DNA from: a bacterium
Lineage (GTDB): Bacteria > Margulisbacteria > Marinamargulisbacteria > JABIPA01
Length of the DNA stretch: 32,188 bases
Direction of reading: 5' to 3'
Assembly: GCA_018699495.1 (NCBI GenBank)
Contig: JABIQV010000127.1
Coordinates: 1-32,188 of the forward strand
Part shown: piece by piece, positions 1-8,365 of the stretch
How the letters are laid out: every line of letters starts with the position of its first letter
Position numbering within the stretch: the first letter of the stretch is position 1
Made by a program: the position numbers and the translations under genes
The notes under the pieces: model-generated
What the model saw: the letters and a program-made list of their open reading frames with translations, nothing else
What the model was told of the DNA's origin: nothing
Database searches by the model: none

Positions 1-1
1 A

Positions 2-187
2 TGTGGTGAAGTAAGCGACGTAGCAATCATCATGGATAGAGAAACAGGACGTTCTAAAGGATTCGGATTCATTACATTCGAAACTGAAGAAGGTTTTAAT
101 GCTGCTATTGAAAAAGACAACGTTGAAGTTGGCGGACGATCTCTTAGAGTTCGTAAAGCAGAACAAAAACAAAAAAGATTTAACTAA
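2..187 (+). CDS. RRM-domain RNA-binding protein (C-terminal 61 residues, 5' end outside window)
   Basis: The open frame enters from the left edge and ends at a TAA. The 61 visible residues are the second half of an RNA recognition motif: the RNP1 octamer KGFGFITF is intact, followed by the usual alpha2 helix (FNAAIEKDNVEV) and the beta4 strand GGRSLRVRKA. The tail is short and basic (EQKQKRFN). Small single-RRM proteins of this type bind single-stranded RNA through the aromatic residues of RNP1 and RNP2 and are known as cold-inducible or general RNA-binding proteins in cyanobacteria and several other phyla. RNP2 and the start lie upstream of the window. A strong terminator follows 46 bases after the stop, so this is the last gene of its transcript. 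Confidence 0.9.
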   Translation, partial: CGEVSDVAIIMDRETGRSKGFGFITFETEEGFNAAIEKDNVEVGGRSLRVRKAEQKQKRFN

Positions 188-233
188 ATTTGAATTTCTA
201 CAATTTGTAGAAGCTTTATAATTAAATCAACTA

Positions 234-276
234 AACCCAGGAATTTTTTTTAATTAAAGATTCCTGGGTTTTTTTT
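234..276 (+). terminator. Rho-independent terminator of the RRM gene
   Basis: An 11-bp perfect stem (AACCCAGGAAT at 234-244 with ATTCCTGGGTT at 260-270) has a 15-nt AT-only loop and is followed by an unbroken run of T (to 276). It lies just downstream of the RRM stop codon. Confidence 0.92.
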
Positions 277-482
277 GCCAAAAAATTTCGCCCCTTACCT
301 TAAAACTTAATCCTATCGTAAGCAACTATACCTAAATATTTACCTACCTGCCGGTTACACAACTCTGGACGTTGTGATTCTAAAAAAACAGGGCACCTTG
401 GACGGTATCGAATTATTGGAAGGCCAATTACACAAAGAACCGACACGGCCTTCAACTTCTGGCTAATATAAATTTGAATAAT

Positions 483-1415
483 TTAATGTGTAATTACAGA
501 AACAGCTTTCTCTGTAAGTGTCATGATAGATTTACTTGTTCCCAAATAATCTCCATCAATCTGAACATGCGAATCATCGTTTAGCACCGTTAACGATTTA
601 CAACGCTTGTACTCAATAAAATTGGGTAGTTTTTTGGATTTGACTTTTAGTCCCACTATAAACATTATCATATCGATTAATCGTTTTGACTTAATCATAC
701 AAATATCAAAGTACCCGTCATCAATTCGTGCTCCTTCAAACATTTCTAAGCCCCCACCATAAAATTTTGTATTCCCAACAATTAAATAATAGGTTTCGTG
801 AATTGTATCTTCATCATCCATTTGAAAAAAAACTCGTTTAAATGTATACCGAGGCAACGTTTTCAATGCTAAAAAAATATAACTGAACACACCGAATTTA
901 TTTTTAAGGGTTGATGTCATTTGTTTTGTTATATAGGCATCGAGTCCAATACTTGCCATCGTCAAAAAATACTCATCATTAACAGACCCTAAATCCATCA
1001 ATACCTTTTCCCCGCTCTTAATTGAAGCCACAATTTTTGGTATAGAATGCCCTAAGTTTAGTTCCACTCCCAAAACATTAGCTGTCCCTAATGGTATAGG
1101 ACACAAACTAATTTTCGAATTAGCACCCAAGCCATTTACAATTTCATTTAAGGTTCCATCTCCACCAATCCCAATAATTATTCCTATTTCGACAGCAGAA
1201 GCGATCGCTCGTGCATGCCCACTATGTTTTGTCGGTTTTATCACGACGAGACGCCCTATTTTTTCTAATTCATACGTGAGATCATTTACATAATCAACCA
1301 AGCCTTTGTTTAATTTTCGATGGCTGACACCCAAAAACCAGCTGACCAATGGAAATCGATTTTTTCGACTGCCCGCGCTTGGATTATAAATTATGGTGAC
1401 TCTATCTGATGACAT
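483..1415 (-). CDS. Diacylglycerol kinase catalytic-domain lipid kinase (YegS/DgkB/LCB5 type)
   Basis: A 310-residue protein of the DAGK_cat/YegS superfamily, which phosphorylates a lipid hydroxyl (diacylglycerol, sphingoid base or similar) with ATP at the inner membrane face. Visible motifs are NPSAG (residues 11-15, nucleotide loop), the family signature GGDGTLNE (84-91), PLGTAN (108-113) and the C-terminal lobe motifs IDDGYFDICMI and QIDGD near residue 285. Length is normal for the family (about 300). There are no transmembrane segments. The ATG at 1415 is followed at once by the conserved RVTIIYNP strand, so the start is sound; the ribosome binding site is weak. It is divergent from the formyltransferase gene with under 40 bases between them, so they probably share a control region. 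The exact lipid substrate cannot be read from the sequence. Confidence 0.9.
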   Translation of the reverse strand: MSSDRVTIIYNPSAGSRKNRFPLVSWFLGVSHRKLNKGLVDYVNDLTYELEKIGRLVVIKPTKHSGHARAIASAVEIGIIIGIGGDGTLNEIVNGLGANSKISLCPIPLGTANVLGVELNLGHSIPKIVASIKSGEKVLMDLGSVNDEYFLTMASIGLDAYITKQMTSTLKNKFGVFSYIFLALKTLPRYTFKRVFFQMDDEDTIHETYYLIVGNTKFYGGGLEMFEGARIDDGYFDICMIKSKRLIDMIMFIVGLKVKSKKLPNFIEYKRCKSLTVLNDDSHVQIDGDYLGTSKSIMTLTEKAVSVITH

Positions 1416-1453
1416 CTGTTCAGCTTACCAAAATAAAGGAGTATGATATAGTC

Positions 1454-2293
1454 ATGACTCCTCTTAAAATTGTACTGCTCTACACCTCAGGCCATATTGG
1501 CAGTGCAATCACGCTCAATCGATTGGTACACTCAAAGGAATATCAAATTATTGGCATTATAAAAACGCCCCTGGTTTCTTTATCGTTTAGAGGAAAAAAA
1601 TCCATTGTCTCCCAAATGAAAAAAATGGGGTGGCAATTTGGATGGGTACTCATATGGCAAAAAGCATGGCACTTCGTCATGCGGCTATTAAGTGGTTTAA
1701 TTCCATTTAAACGACATCTACTTTGGCCTAGTATAAAAATTGCTACTAAACTTAAGATTCCCATCCTCTCTCTAAAATCTATTAACAACCCGGAAAGCAC
1801 CTGTTTTATTAAAGACCTTGGGCCAGACCTTCTAATCAGTGCCTACTTAAACCAAATTATTAAAGAACCTCTCTTATCTAGTCCAAAAATTGGAATACTT
1901 AATGTCCATCCGGGTTGGTTGCCTGCTTACAGAGGGGTTATGGCCTATTTTTGGGTACTGAAAAATGGTGAGGATGAAGCCGGTGTGACCATACATTGGA
2001 TTGATCACGGGATAGATACTGGGAATATTTTAATGCGAAAAAAATTCAAAATTCATGATGGAATGACTCAATTTGATGTTCTTGTGAAGTCGGCAATTGT
2101 TGGGGTTCACCTTTTACGATCTATCGGTAAAAAAATAATTAATGACGACCCCTTGCCGCATATAAAAACAATTGAAGCCCATACTGATTATTATTCGTTT
2201 CCTTGTGAAACGGCATTTAATCATTATTTCAAAAAACATAATTTCTTTAATATTCGATCTATTCTAAACCTGTTTATGAAACAAAAACTTTAG
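1454..2293 (+). CDS. Formyltransferase-family protein (Fmt/PurN-like catalytic core)
   Basis: Member of the formyl transferase N-terminal domain family, which moves a formyl group from 10-formyltetrahydrofolate to an amine. Counting from the ATG at 1454 (279 residues), the catalytic triad of the fold is present: Asn150 and His152 in NVHPGWLPAYRG, and Asp188 in HGIDTG. The N-terminal Rossmann strand is KIVLLYTSGHIGSAI. An in-frame ATG 45 bases upstream (1409) would overlap the lipid kinase start. I prefer 1454 because a GGAG lies about 12 bases before it and the first beta strand begins directly after. There is no C-terminal Fmt tRNA-binding domain; instead residues 55-95 form an aromatic, basic insert. 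Methionyl-tRNA is therefore an unlikely substrate; a sugar-amine or another amine is possible. Confidence 0.82.
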   Translation: MTPLKIVLLYTSGHIGSAITLNRLVHSKEYQIIGIIKTPLVSLSFRGKKSIVSQMKKMGWQFGWVLIWQKAWHFVMRLLSGLIPFKRHLLWPSIKIATKLKIPILSLKSINNPESTCFIKDLGPDLLISAYLNQIIKEPLLSSPKIGILNVHPGWLPAYRGVMAYFWVLKNGEDEAGVTIHWIDHGIDTGNILMRKKFKIHDGMTQFDVLVKSAIVGVHLLRSIGKKIINDDPLPHIKTIEAHTDYYSFPCETAFNHYFKKHNFFNIRSILNLFMKQKL

Positions 2294-2335
2294 CCTTAAT
2301 GACTCGCGCACCTCATAGTTAAGATTTATCTGATT

Positions 2336-3259
2336 CTAGAATAATTTCAACGGCCCTTTAGGTACAATTCCGTAAGGGTTAATCGTTTTATGGCTCTTAA
2401 AATAATGGTTTTTTATATGGTCGAAATGAATCGTTTCTTTAACGCCTGGATACTCATTTAGCCGATTAACGTACTCTGACAAATTCGGATAATCCATTAT
2501 TCTACGAATATTGCATTTAAAATGCGTGACATAAACGGCATCAAATCGAATTAACGTTACAAATAATCGCCAATCTGCTTCCGTGAGCTGATTATTTATC
2601 AAATACGTCGAGTTATTCAATCTTTCTTCAAGTTCGTCTAAGCACGAAAATAATACATCAATAGCTTCGTCATAGGCGTCCTGGGTTATCGCAAATCCAC
2701 ATTTATAGACGCCATTATTTACTGCGGAATAAATGTGTGAATTAAGCACATCAATTTCTGTTCGTAATTCGTCAGGGTACATGTCAACAGAGGCGTCACC
2801 CAAGTCGTTAAACTCAGAATTGAGCATGCGGATTATTTCAGATGATTCATTATTTACTATCGTTTTATTTTTTTTGTCCCAAAGAACGGGGACTGTAACC
2901 CGACCAGTATAAGTAGGGTTTGCTTTAGTATATACCTGATGCATGTAATTTCTTTGATATAAATGGTCAGGATACGTGTCATTAAATTCCCACCCATTTT
3001 CTCCCATAAAATAATCAACGACTGACACAGATATATGAGACTCGAGTTTCTTTATTTTCCTAAAAATAAGCGCTCGATTCGCCCACGGACACGCGTGACT
3101 TACATATAAATGGTATCTACCACTTTCCGGGGAAAATGGGGTCGACCCATCTATCGTTACGTGGTTCCTAAAATGGCTATCTTCTCGAACAAACTTTCCT
3201 TTTGATTTCGACATGTCGTACCATTGGTCTTTCCATTCGCCATTAACTAACAATCCCAT
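2336..3259 (-). CDS. Glutathionyl-hydroquinone reductase (YqjG/ECM4 family, Xi-class GST)
   Basis: 307 residues collinear over the full length with the E. coli YqjG type of glutathione S-transferase, which reduces glutathionyl-hydroquinones to hydroquinones. The catalytic Cys57 sits in the diagnostic CPWA motif (57-60) after RYHLYVSHA. Other family blocks are SGRVTVPVLWDKK (here TGRVTVPVLWDKK), the glutathione-binding NNESSEIIRM, VNNGVYKCGFA, NQLTEADWRL, VYVTHFKCN and HYFKSHKTINPYGI near the C-terminus. The start has AAGGG about 9 bases upstream. It begins one base after the lpxB stop, so the two are very probably co-transcribed, an unusual partnering. It implies that the cell makes or imports glutathione. 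Confidence 0.95.
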   Translation of the reverse strand: MGLLVNGEWKDQWYDMSKSKGKFVREDSHFRNHVTIDGSTPFSPESGRYHLYVSHACPWANRALIFRKIKKLESHISVSVVDYFMGENGWEFNDTYPDHLYQRNYMHQVYTKANPTYTGRVTVPVLWDKKNKTIVNNESSEIIRMLNSEFNDLGDASVDMYPDELRTEIDVLNSHIYSAVNNGVYKCGFAITQDAYDEAIDVLFSCLDELEERLNNSTYLINNQLTEADWRLFVTLIRFDAVYVTHFKCNIRRIMDYPNLSEYVNRLNEYPGVKETIHFDHIKNHYFKSHKTINPYGIVPKGPLKLF

Positions 3260-3260
3260 A

Positions 3261-4439
3261 CTATTTTCCCTTTTTAATTAAATTTAATATTTCTTCTGCT
3301 GCTTTTTTATTTACATTTACGCTATAGAAACTCTTTTTTACTTCCTCGTAATCAGATTTAAGAGTAATTATTTCTTCTTCATTTTCTAAAAAATTAACTG
3401 CCTGAGATACAAGCCGTTCTACACTACACTCCGTTTGAATATTCTCTGGAACAATTTTCTTCTTAGCTAAAATATTGGGAAGCGAGATGAATTTTACTCT
3501 ATCAAAAAACTTTTTCCCTACTAATTTTTTAATAACCCAATACGATAGTGGGTGAAATCTAAAATTTGCTATAAATGGGGTTCCCATTAACATATGCTCT
3601 AAGGTTACCGTTCCTGAAGTTACCAATGACAGCTTCGTGTGCTTCATCAAATCATATGGGCTCCCTTCATAAAATTTAAGAGGGGAAGATGGTGTAAACG
3701 ACTCCTTTATTTTTGGAATTAACTCCACATCGGCTACAGCTAACACCATCTGCATTTTTGGATACCTTTCGATTAACGCCTGAGCCGCTTGTCCAATAAC
3801 TGGCCAAACATACTTTATTTCCTGAGACCTAGACCCTGGAAAAAGAGCCAAAATATCCTTCGACTGGTCTAAATCTCCTTTCTTAAATACGTCCTCTTTT
3901 ATCGCATCACTTTTTGCAATATCGCACATGGGATGACCTATAAAAACAGGGTCTCCACCTAACTTACTATAAAAAGGGACCTCTTCTTTAAAGATAGATA
4001 AAATTTTATCGGTACATTCGACAACTTTTTTACCGCCGGATTCGGTTCCCCACTGCCATTCTTGGGGAGATATAAAATACACCACAGGAATCCCCAATTT
4101 TTTTGCTTCTTTGCACAACATCATATTAAAGCCTTGAAAATCGATAGCTATAAAAACATCAGGTCGCTCGTTTCTTAAAAACGTTTTCATTTTGTGTAAT
4201 GCGTTCAAAATCTTAGGTAAATATAAAAGAGGCTCTAGAATACCTATCGTTGATTGACCAGATAAATTAGCGAGAAGTTTAACGCCAGAATCTTCCATCG
4301 CTCGATGTCCCATACCATAAAAAGACAAATCTCCGTCTAATTTAGATAATTCTTTAACAAGACGCGCGCCATATCTATCCCCCGATATTTCACCTGCACT
4401 TATCATTATTTTAAGAGGTTTCTCATTTAATTTGAGCAT
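3261..4439 (-). CDS. lpxB: Lipid-A-disaccharide synthase
   Basis: 392 residues of the LpxB glycosyltransferase family (GT19), which joins UDP-2,3-diacylglucosamine to lipid X to make the lipid A disaccharide at the cytoplasmic membrane. Seen: the N-terminal ISAGEISGDRYGARLV loop, DVFIAIDFQGFNM, YFISPQEWQWG, the nucleotide-sugar half with LALFPGSRSQEI, and VTSGTVTLEHMLMGTPFI. The C-terminal part carries SLPNILA and a conserved VPE. Length is typical. The gene shows that the organism makes a lipid A type outer membrane. It leads a two-gene minus-strand operon with the glutathionyl-hydroquinone reductase. The other lpx genes are not in the window. Confidence 0.95.
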   Translation of the reverse strand: MLKLNEKPLKIMISAGEISGDRYGARLVKELSKLDGDLSFYGMGHRAMEDSGVKLLANLSGQSTIGILEPLLYLPKILNALHKMKTFLRNERPDVFIAIDFQGFNMMLCKEAKKLGIPVVYFISPQEWQWGTESGGKKVVECTDKILSIFKEEVPFYSKLGGDPVFIGHPMCDIAKSDAIKEDVFKKGDLDQSKDILALFPGSRSQEIKYVWPVIGQAAQALIERYPKMQMVLAVADVELIPKIKESFTPSSPLKFYEGSPYDLMKHTKLSLVTSGTVTLEHMLMGTPFIANFRFHPLSYWVIKKLVGKKFFDRVKFISLPNILAKKKIVPENIQTECSVERLVSQAVNFLENEEEIITLKSDYEEVKKSFYSVNVNKKAAEEILNLIKKGK

Positions 4440-4665
4440 ACCTGTACCTTACCATACGACCCTATCTTTAGCACGACTATTGGTCCCTATTTTCAACGAA
4501 CGTATTTGATGTAACAGGCCGTCTCTACCTACACCCTCCCCTTTTCTTTGAGTAGGCGGTTCATTATACGATCCCCCACTTTATCTACGAGATATCCCGT
4601 GACTAAACGCAACTCAACCCTTTATATCATTTCTCAACATTGTCGAATATGTTAAACTCACCAAC

Positions 4666-5541
4666 ATGATTCAATGGTTTCCTGGCCACATGGCTAAAAC
4701 AGTACGACAGCTTAAAGATAAATCGAAATCTATCGACGGTCTTGTAGATATCCGAGATGCCAGAATTCCATTTTCAAGTAAAACACCTATTTTGGATCAA
4801 GTATTTGAAAACAAGCCTAAGCTAATTATTTTAAATAAAGCCGATTTGGCAGACCCGATTCTTACTAAGAAGTGGATCAAACATCTAGAATCACCAATAC
4901 AGAGAGTTATTCCGTTTTCATCTCAAGTAAAATTAGATAAACAATTATTTTTAAATGAAGCCAAAAAACTCAGAGCTAAAGTTCATAAAAAGTTTGCGAA
5001 GGCAGCGTTCACCCCACCTTTATATTTAGCAGTATTTGGTATTCCTAATGTTGGAAAATCTACATTTATTAATACATTGATGGGAAAGCGTCACGCAAAA
5101 ATAGGGGACAGGCCCGGCGTTACGAAATCAGTCGTATGGAACAAAGTAAATGATTTTATGCATTTTTTAGATACGCCAGGATTAACTTGGCAAAAATTTG
5201 AAACACAAAATACGGCATTAAAACTAGCCTTAGTTTTTGCTCTGAAAAAAGAGCGCTTTGACCTCAAAACAATCTCAGATGCTGGATTAGATTACATGTT
5301 AACCCATTATATTCAGGCCCTATCAAAACGTTACCCAGAAGTAGCTAAAAATTCCAATATAGAAACACTTAGCAATGACAAAAATAGCTACCACATATTT
5401 TTTGAACAGTTAGCCAAACAAAGACAATACTTAGCGTCAGGGAATGAACTTGATGTTGAACGAGCCCACGAAACATTTTTGAGAGACCTTCGAACAGGTC
5501 TGTTAGGACGCCTTACGTTAGAACATCCTCCTGTTGATTAA
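4666..5541 (+). CDS. rbgA: Circularly permuted GTPase RbgA/YlqF, 50S ribosome assembly
   Basis: 291 residues of the YlqF/RbgA family, GTPases that act late in large-subunit maturation. The GTPase motifs come in the permuted order G4-G1-G2-G3: NKAD (57-60), GIPNVGKS (125-132), the GVTKS block (151-155) and DTPG (169-172). The N-terminal MIQWFPGHMAK and VDIRDARIP are hallmarks of the subfamily. The C-terminal ANTAR-like helical region that contacts 23S rRNA is present (about 210-291). Family members are about 280-320 residues. It stands alone on the plus strand between genes on the other strand; AT-rich promoter-like sequence precedes it but no clear hexamer pair is seen. Confidence 0.95.
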   Translation: MIQWFPGHMAKTVRQLKDKSKSIDGLVDIRDARIPFSSKTPILDQVFENKPKLIILNKADLADPILTKKWIKHLESPIQRVIPFSSQVKLDKQLFLNEAKKLRAKVHKKFAKAAFTPPLYLAVFGIPNVGKSTFINTLMGKRHAKIGDRPGVTKSVVWNKVNDFMHFLDTPGLTWQKFETQNTALKLALVFALKKERFDLKTISDAGLDYMLTHYIQALSKRYPEVAKNSNIETLSNDKNSYHIFFEQLAKQRQYLASGNELDVERAHETFLRDLRTGLLGRLTLEHPPVD

Positions 5542-5580
5542 ATAGCTATTCTCGTAAAACCTATTTACTGACGTTTTCTG

Positions 5581-5606
5581 GATTCCTGCTTTCGCAGGAA
5601 TGACAC
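5581..5606. repeat. dRS3/REP-like intergenic palindrome
   Basis: A perfect 8-bp stem with a 4-nt loop: ATTCCTGC (5582-5589), TTTC, GCAGGAAT (5594-5601), followed by GACAC. This matches the class of short dispersed palindromes of the form ATTCCn(12)GGAAT-GAC known from Neisseria (dRS3) and many proteobacterial genomes. It sits between rbgA and the convergent aminopeptidase gene and may also end transcription, although no T run follows. Confidence 0.6.
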
Positions 5607-5798
5607 ACAGGGAAATTATTTTTACTACCCACTAGTGAAGTGATGTATGTCTATATGTGACCCTAGTACACCCCTAGCCTAAAACGTAGAACCCTCTATA
5701 AAATACTTACCGGTTTTCCAGTTTTTTTTCGAACACAGTGACGCATAGTCCTATATGTGAACCATGCGCGAGGAACAAAATGGAAAGGGATAAGTATT

Positions 5799-6926
5799 TT
5801 AGAAGAGAAACTTTCCTTTTTCGTAGATCATATCCCCATCTGCAAAAATCTGACCCGATTCTTTCATATCTGTAATCATATCCCAGTGAACACTACTCGT
5901 GTTTTTACCACCGGTTTCGGGATACGAAGCACCTACAGCCATATGAACGCTTCCGCCCATTTTTTCATCGAACAATATATTCTTTGTCATTTTTTGAATA
6001 CCATCATTCAAGCCAATAGCAGCCTCTCCAAACACGTTGGCACCTGGAATCGTAAAAATATAATCTAAATAGTCTTGTCCCGAATCGGCTGTCCACGATA
6101 CGACTTTTCCTTTTTCAACAACTAATCGAACGCCTGTAATTTCGCGTCCTCCATGGATACTTGGAAAAGAAAATGACACAACCCCATCTACTGAGTCTTC
6201 AACAGGAGATGTAAATACTTCTCCCGACGGCATATTCCGTTTACCATCAGAGTTTACCCACGTTCGACCTTTTGTCGAAAATGAAATATCAGTCCCTTTA
6301 GTAACATATCGAATTAATGATTTTGTATTAAGAACATCCACAATACGCTGCTGAAATTTGCTCACACGTCCCCAAGCTTCTGCTGGATTTGTATGATCTA
6401 AAAGACAGGCGTTATAAACAAAACGTTGGTAATCAGGTAAACTCATCCCTGCTTCCTGCGCCATGGACTGCGTTGGATACACACAAAGTACCCATTCCAG
6501 TTCCTTGTTTGCAGACCTATCCATAATAATCTTTTTTGTAGGCGCCATATTCTTTTGCGCTTTCATTCTGACATCTAACGGAACGGCAGATGTACTCTTT
6601 AAATTATAAGGTGCCTGAATCGAAATTAATTTATCGTAGTTTTTTGCTGCCAAGGAATAAAAATCAGACACATGTTCTAACTGGTCATCTTTAGCGTGAG
6701 CATAAAAAATAGTTTCTTGATCTTCAAATGATAGTTGGAATTCAACAAACGCACCGCGTTGAAGCAACGAGGAATATAACTCTTTGACAAAAGGTTCCGC
6801 TAGCGTCGACGTCTTAACGAGAACCTTTTGACCAGGCTTTACGTTAAGACAGTACGACGTTAATAAATCCGCGTACTTTTTACCACTCAAGGCTTCCCGT
6901 TTGGTACTCCTTAACGGTTCCTTCAA
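5799..6926 (-). CDS. M29-family thermophilic-type metallo-aminopeptidase
   Basis: A peptidase family M29 (AmpS/AmpT type) protein of up to 375 residues, a dimetal aminopeptidase. Seen: KYADLL and VKPGQKVLV near the N-terminus; the metal-site block MPSGEVFTSPVEDSVDG; the FGEAAIGLN stretch; and the C-terminal GGSVHMAVGASYPETGG and SSVHWDMI, which carry the His and Asp ligands. The start is uncertain. No ATG precedes the first conserved block. A TTG at 6926 lies inside nrdB (47-base overlap) and a second TTG at 6890 overlaps the nrdB end by 11 bases. Both give a protein close to family length; neither has an ideal ribosome binding site, although AAGGAG lies 16 bases before the second. Translational coupling to nrdB is likely. 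Confidence 0.88.
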   Translation of the reverse strand: MKEPLRSTKREALSGKKYADLLTSYCLNVKPGQKVLVKTSTLAEPFVKELYSSLLQRGAFVEFQLSFEDQETIFYAHAKDDQLEHVSDFYSLAAKNYDKLISIQAPYNLKSTSAVPLDVRMKAQKNMAPTKKIIMDRSANKELEWVLCVYPTQSMAQEAGMSLPDYQRFVYNACLLDHTNPAEAWGRVSKFQQRIVDVLNTKSLIRYVTKGTDISFSTKGRTWVNSDGKRNMPSGEVFTSPVEDSVDGVVSFSFPSIHGGREITGVRLVVEKGKVVSWTADSGQDYLDYIFTIPGANVFGEAAIGLNDGIQKMTKNILFDEKMGGSVHMAVGASYPETGGKNTSSVHWDMITDMKESGQIFADGDMIYEKGKFLF

Positions 6927-7953
6927 AAAAGTTTACTTCTATCATAGATCCTTGCGTATATTCATCAATCCAAGGGAAAGGGTTTTTAGAATTCCATACT
7001 TTTGGAAGACCAATTGCAATCAATCTCATATCGCCAATAAATTGTAGGTATTCTTTCAACGAATTTGGCGTTAGTCCCAGGATTCCTTCTCCCATGCAAG
7101 ACGCGCCCCAACTATATTCCAACTCTACGCCATCTTTAACATTTTGAACGATTTGAGCTTGAAACTCTGGTGTCCATAATTCTGGTTGCTCTTCTTTTAT
7201 CGCATTTGTAATTTTAATAAATAGTTGCAAATGGACATCTTCATCTCTATTAATGAACTGAATCATTTCCGCACTACCCGGCATTTTATTGTTTCGTTTT
7301 AAAACATAAAATGTCAAAAATGCACTATAAAAATAAATGCCTTCTAAAATAATATTTCCGACACATGCCTCTAAAAACATTTGATCGTTCTTAAGAGTTC
7401 CCGTTTGAAACGTAGGGTCAGAAATTTTACTTACAGCTGCCAATACTTGCTTATTTTTTTCAAATAAATCTTGGTCTTTTCTATATAATCCGTAAACATC
7501 TTCCGGATCCAATGCCAATGCTTCTATCATTGTTGCGTAACTCTGAACATGTAACGCTTCTTCATATGTTTGTCTTACAATTCCTAAAACAACTTCAGGA
7601 CTCGTAATATGTCGAATAATATTACAGGCTAAATTGTTTGTTTGTAGTCCATCTAAGTTAGATACAAATGCTAAACTTTTTTTATAAACGTTTCTCTCTT
7701 GATCCGTTAACCCTTTTGGGTCATTCCATTGCTCTACATCTTTTTGCATAGGGACTTCTTGGGGTACCCAGTTATTTTTAATCATGTTTTCAAAAATTTC
7801 GTATGCCCACGGATGTTTGAGGGGAGATACTTGCATCAATCCATCATCAACACCATTAATGACACGCCGTTTATTGATAAGCTCAATGTTACTCATTGTA
7901 CTTTCACCAAATTCATTTTGAAATAATTCTCTTTTTGATACAGATTCAGACAT
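6880..7953 (-). CDS. nrdB: Class I ribonucleotide reductase beta subunit (radical-generating)
   Basis: 357 residues of the ribonucleotide reductase small-subunit family, which houses the dimetal centre and radical used by NrdA to make deoxynucleotides. All metal ligands can be placed: Asp101, Glu132 and His135 (EEALH), Glu204 (LEG), Glu238 and His241 (DEDVH). Tyr139, four residues after His135, is the expected radical tyrosine, so this is an ordinary tyrosyl-radical enzyme and not the Phe-containing class Ic type, although the sequence otherwise recalls chlamydial R2. The C-terminal tail (EYQTGSLEW) is the part that docks on the large subunit. The ATG has a textbook AGGAGG six bases upstream. 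nrdA is not adjacent, so the large subunit must be elsewhere. Confidence 0.95.
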   Translation of the reverse strand: MSESVSKRELFQNEFGESTMSNIELINKRRVINGVDDGLMQVSPLKHPWAYEIFENMIKNNWVPQEVPMQKDVEQWNDPKGLTDQERNVYKKSLAFVSNLDGLQTNNLACNIIRHITSPEVVLGIVRQTYEEALHVQSYATMIEALALDPEDVYGLYRKDQDLFEKNKQVLAAVSKISDPTFQTGTLKNDQMFLEACVGNIILEGIYFYSAFLTFYVLKRNNKMPGSAEMIQFINRDEDVHLQLFIKITNAIKEEQPELWTPEFQAQIVQNVKDGVELEYSWGASCMGEGILGLTPNSLKEYLQFIGDMRLIAIGLPKVWNSKNPFPWIDEYTQGSMIEVNFFEGTVKEYQTGSLEW

Positions 7954-8060
7954 AGGTTCCTCCTAAGGATTAGCTACACAGATAGCTCGTTAGGTGAGGC
8001 TCTGTATTTAGACTATTTTTAAAAATTTTAGGTTACTGTTCCATTTTAACCAATTCCAAA

Positions 8061-8066
8061 ATTATA
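8061..8066 (-). promoter_or_regulatory. Possible -10 element of nrdB
   Basis: On the minus strand this reads TATAAT, about 108 bases before the nrdB ATG. No good -35 hexamer is seen at 17 bases (TATTTT). I looked for NrdR boxes in the leader and found none. Confidence 0.35.
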
Positions 8067-8229
8067 CCAAATTTACCCAAATTAAAATAGGAATCAATGT
8101 GCGTCTTTTCGTTGGTCTTTTACGACTAGATATCGACGACAGGGAAGTCGTACATCTTACGAAAGGTGCTCTCAATACATAGGGTAACTAAACATCTAGT
8201 TTATCCAAAATTCTTGAAGTCAGCAGCGG

Positions 8230-8279
8230 ACTATCTTTGCTCCGTTCAACTGCTTCAGAAAATACTGGGCAAAGATAGT
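8230..8279. repeat. 11-bp inverted repeat in intergenic DNA
   Basis: ACTATCTTTGC (8230-8240) pairs perfectly with GCAAAGATAGT (8269-8279) around a 28-base loop. On the plus strand a run of seven A follows the second arm, so it is not a terminator for the minus-strand gene that ends at 8366. Role unknown. Confidence 0.6.
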
Positions 8280-8365
8280 AAAAAAATTGAAGAGGCCGCC
8301 TTTGCGTCCCCTTTTACACCAACTATTTTTGAATCATTCAAGCCCCTTCTTTATCTACAAAGCAC

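Larger units (their letters stand above)
7954..8365. other. 412-base gap between nrdB and the PEPC-like gene
   Basis: It holds the nrdB leader (ribosome binding site AGGAGG and a possible -10 TATAAT) and an 11-bp inverted repeat at 8230-8279. One plus-strand frame of 67 codons (GTG at 8166 to 8369) is open and reads as a mildly amphipathic peptide, but it has no good ribosome binding site or recognisable relatives and runs into the 3' end of the opposite gene. I do not call it as a gene. Confidence 0.5.

Noticed and set aside
374-466. Short plus-strand frame (GTG start, about 30 codons) between the first terminator and the lipid kinase gene
   Set aside because: Reads with protein-like composition but has no ribosome binding site and no family match.
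6880-7953. NrdB as a class Ic (Phe, Mn/Fe) enzyme as in Chlamydia
   Set aside because: Tyr139 is present at the radical position and the first ligand is Asp101, so the ordinary tyrosyl-radical form fits better.
7954-8040. NrdR boxes before nrdB
   Set aside because: Looked for paired acaCnATATnnnGTgt-like boxes; no acceptable match.
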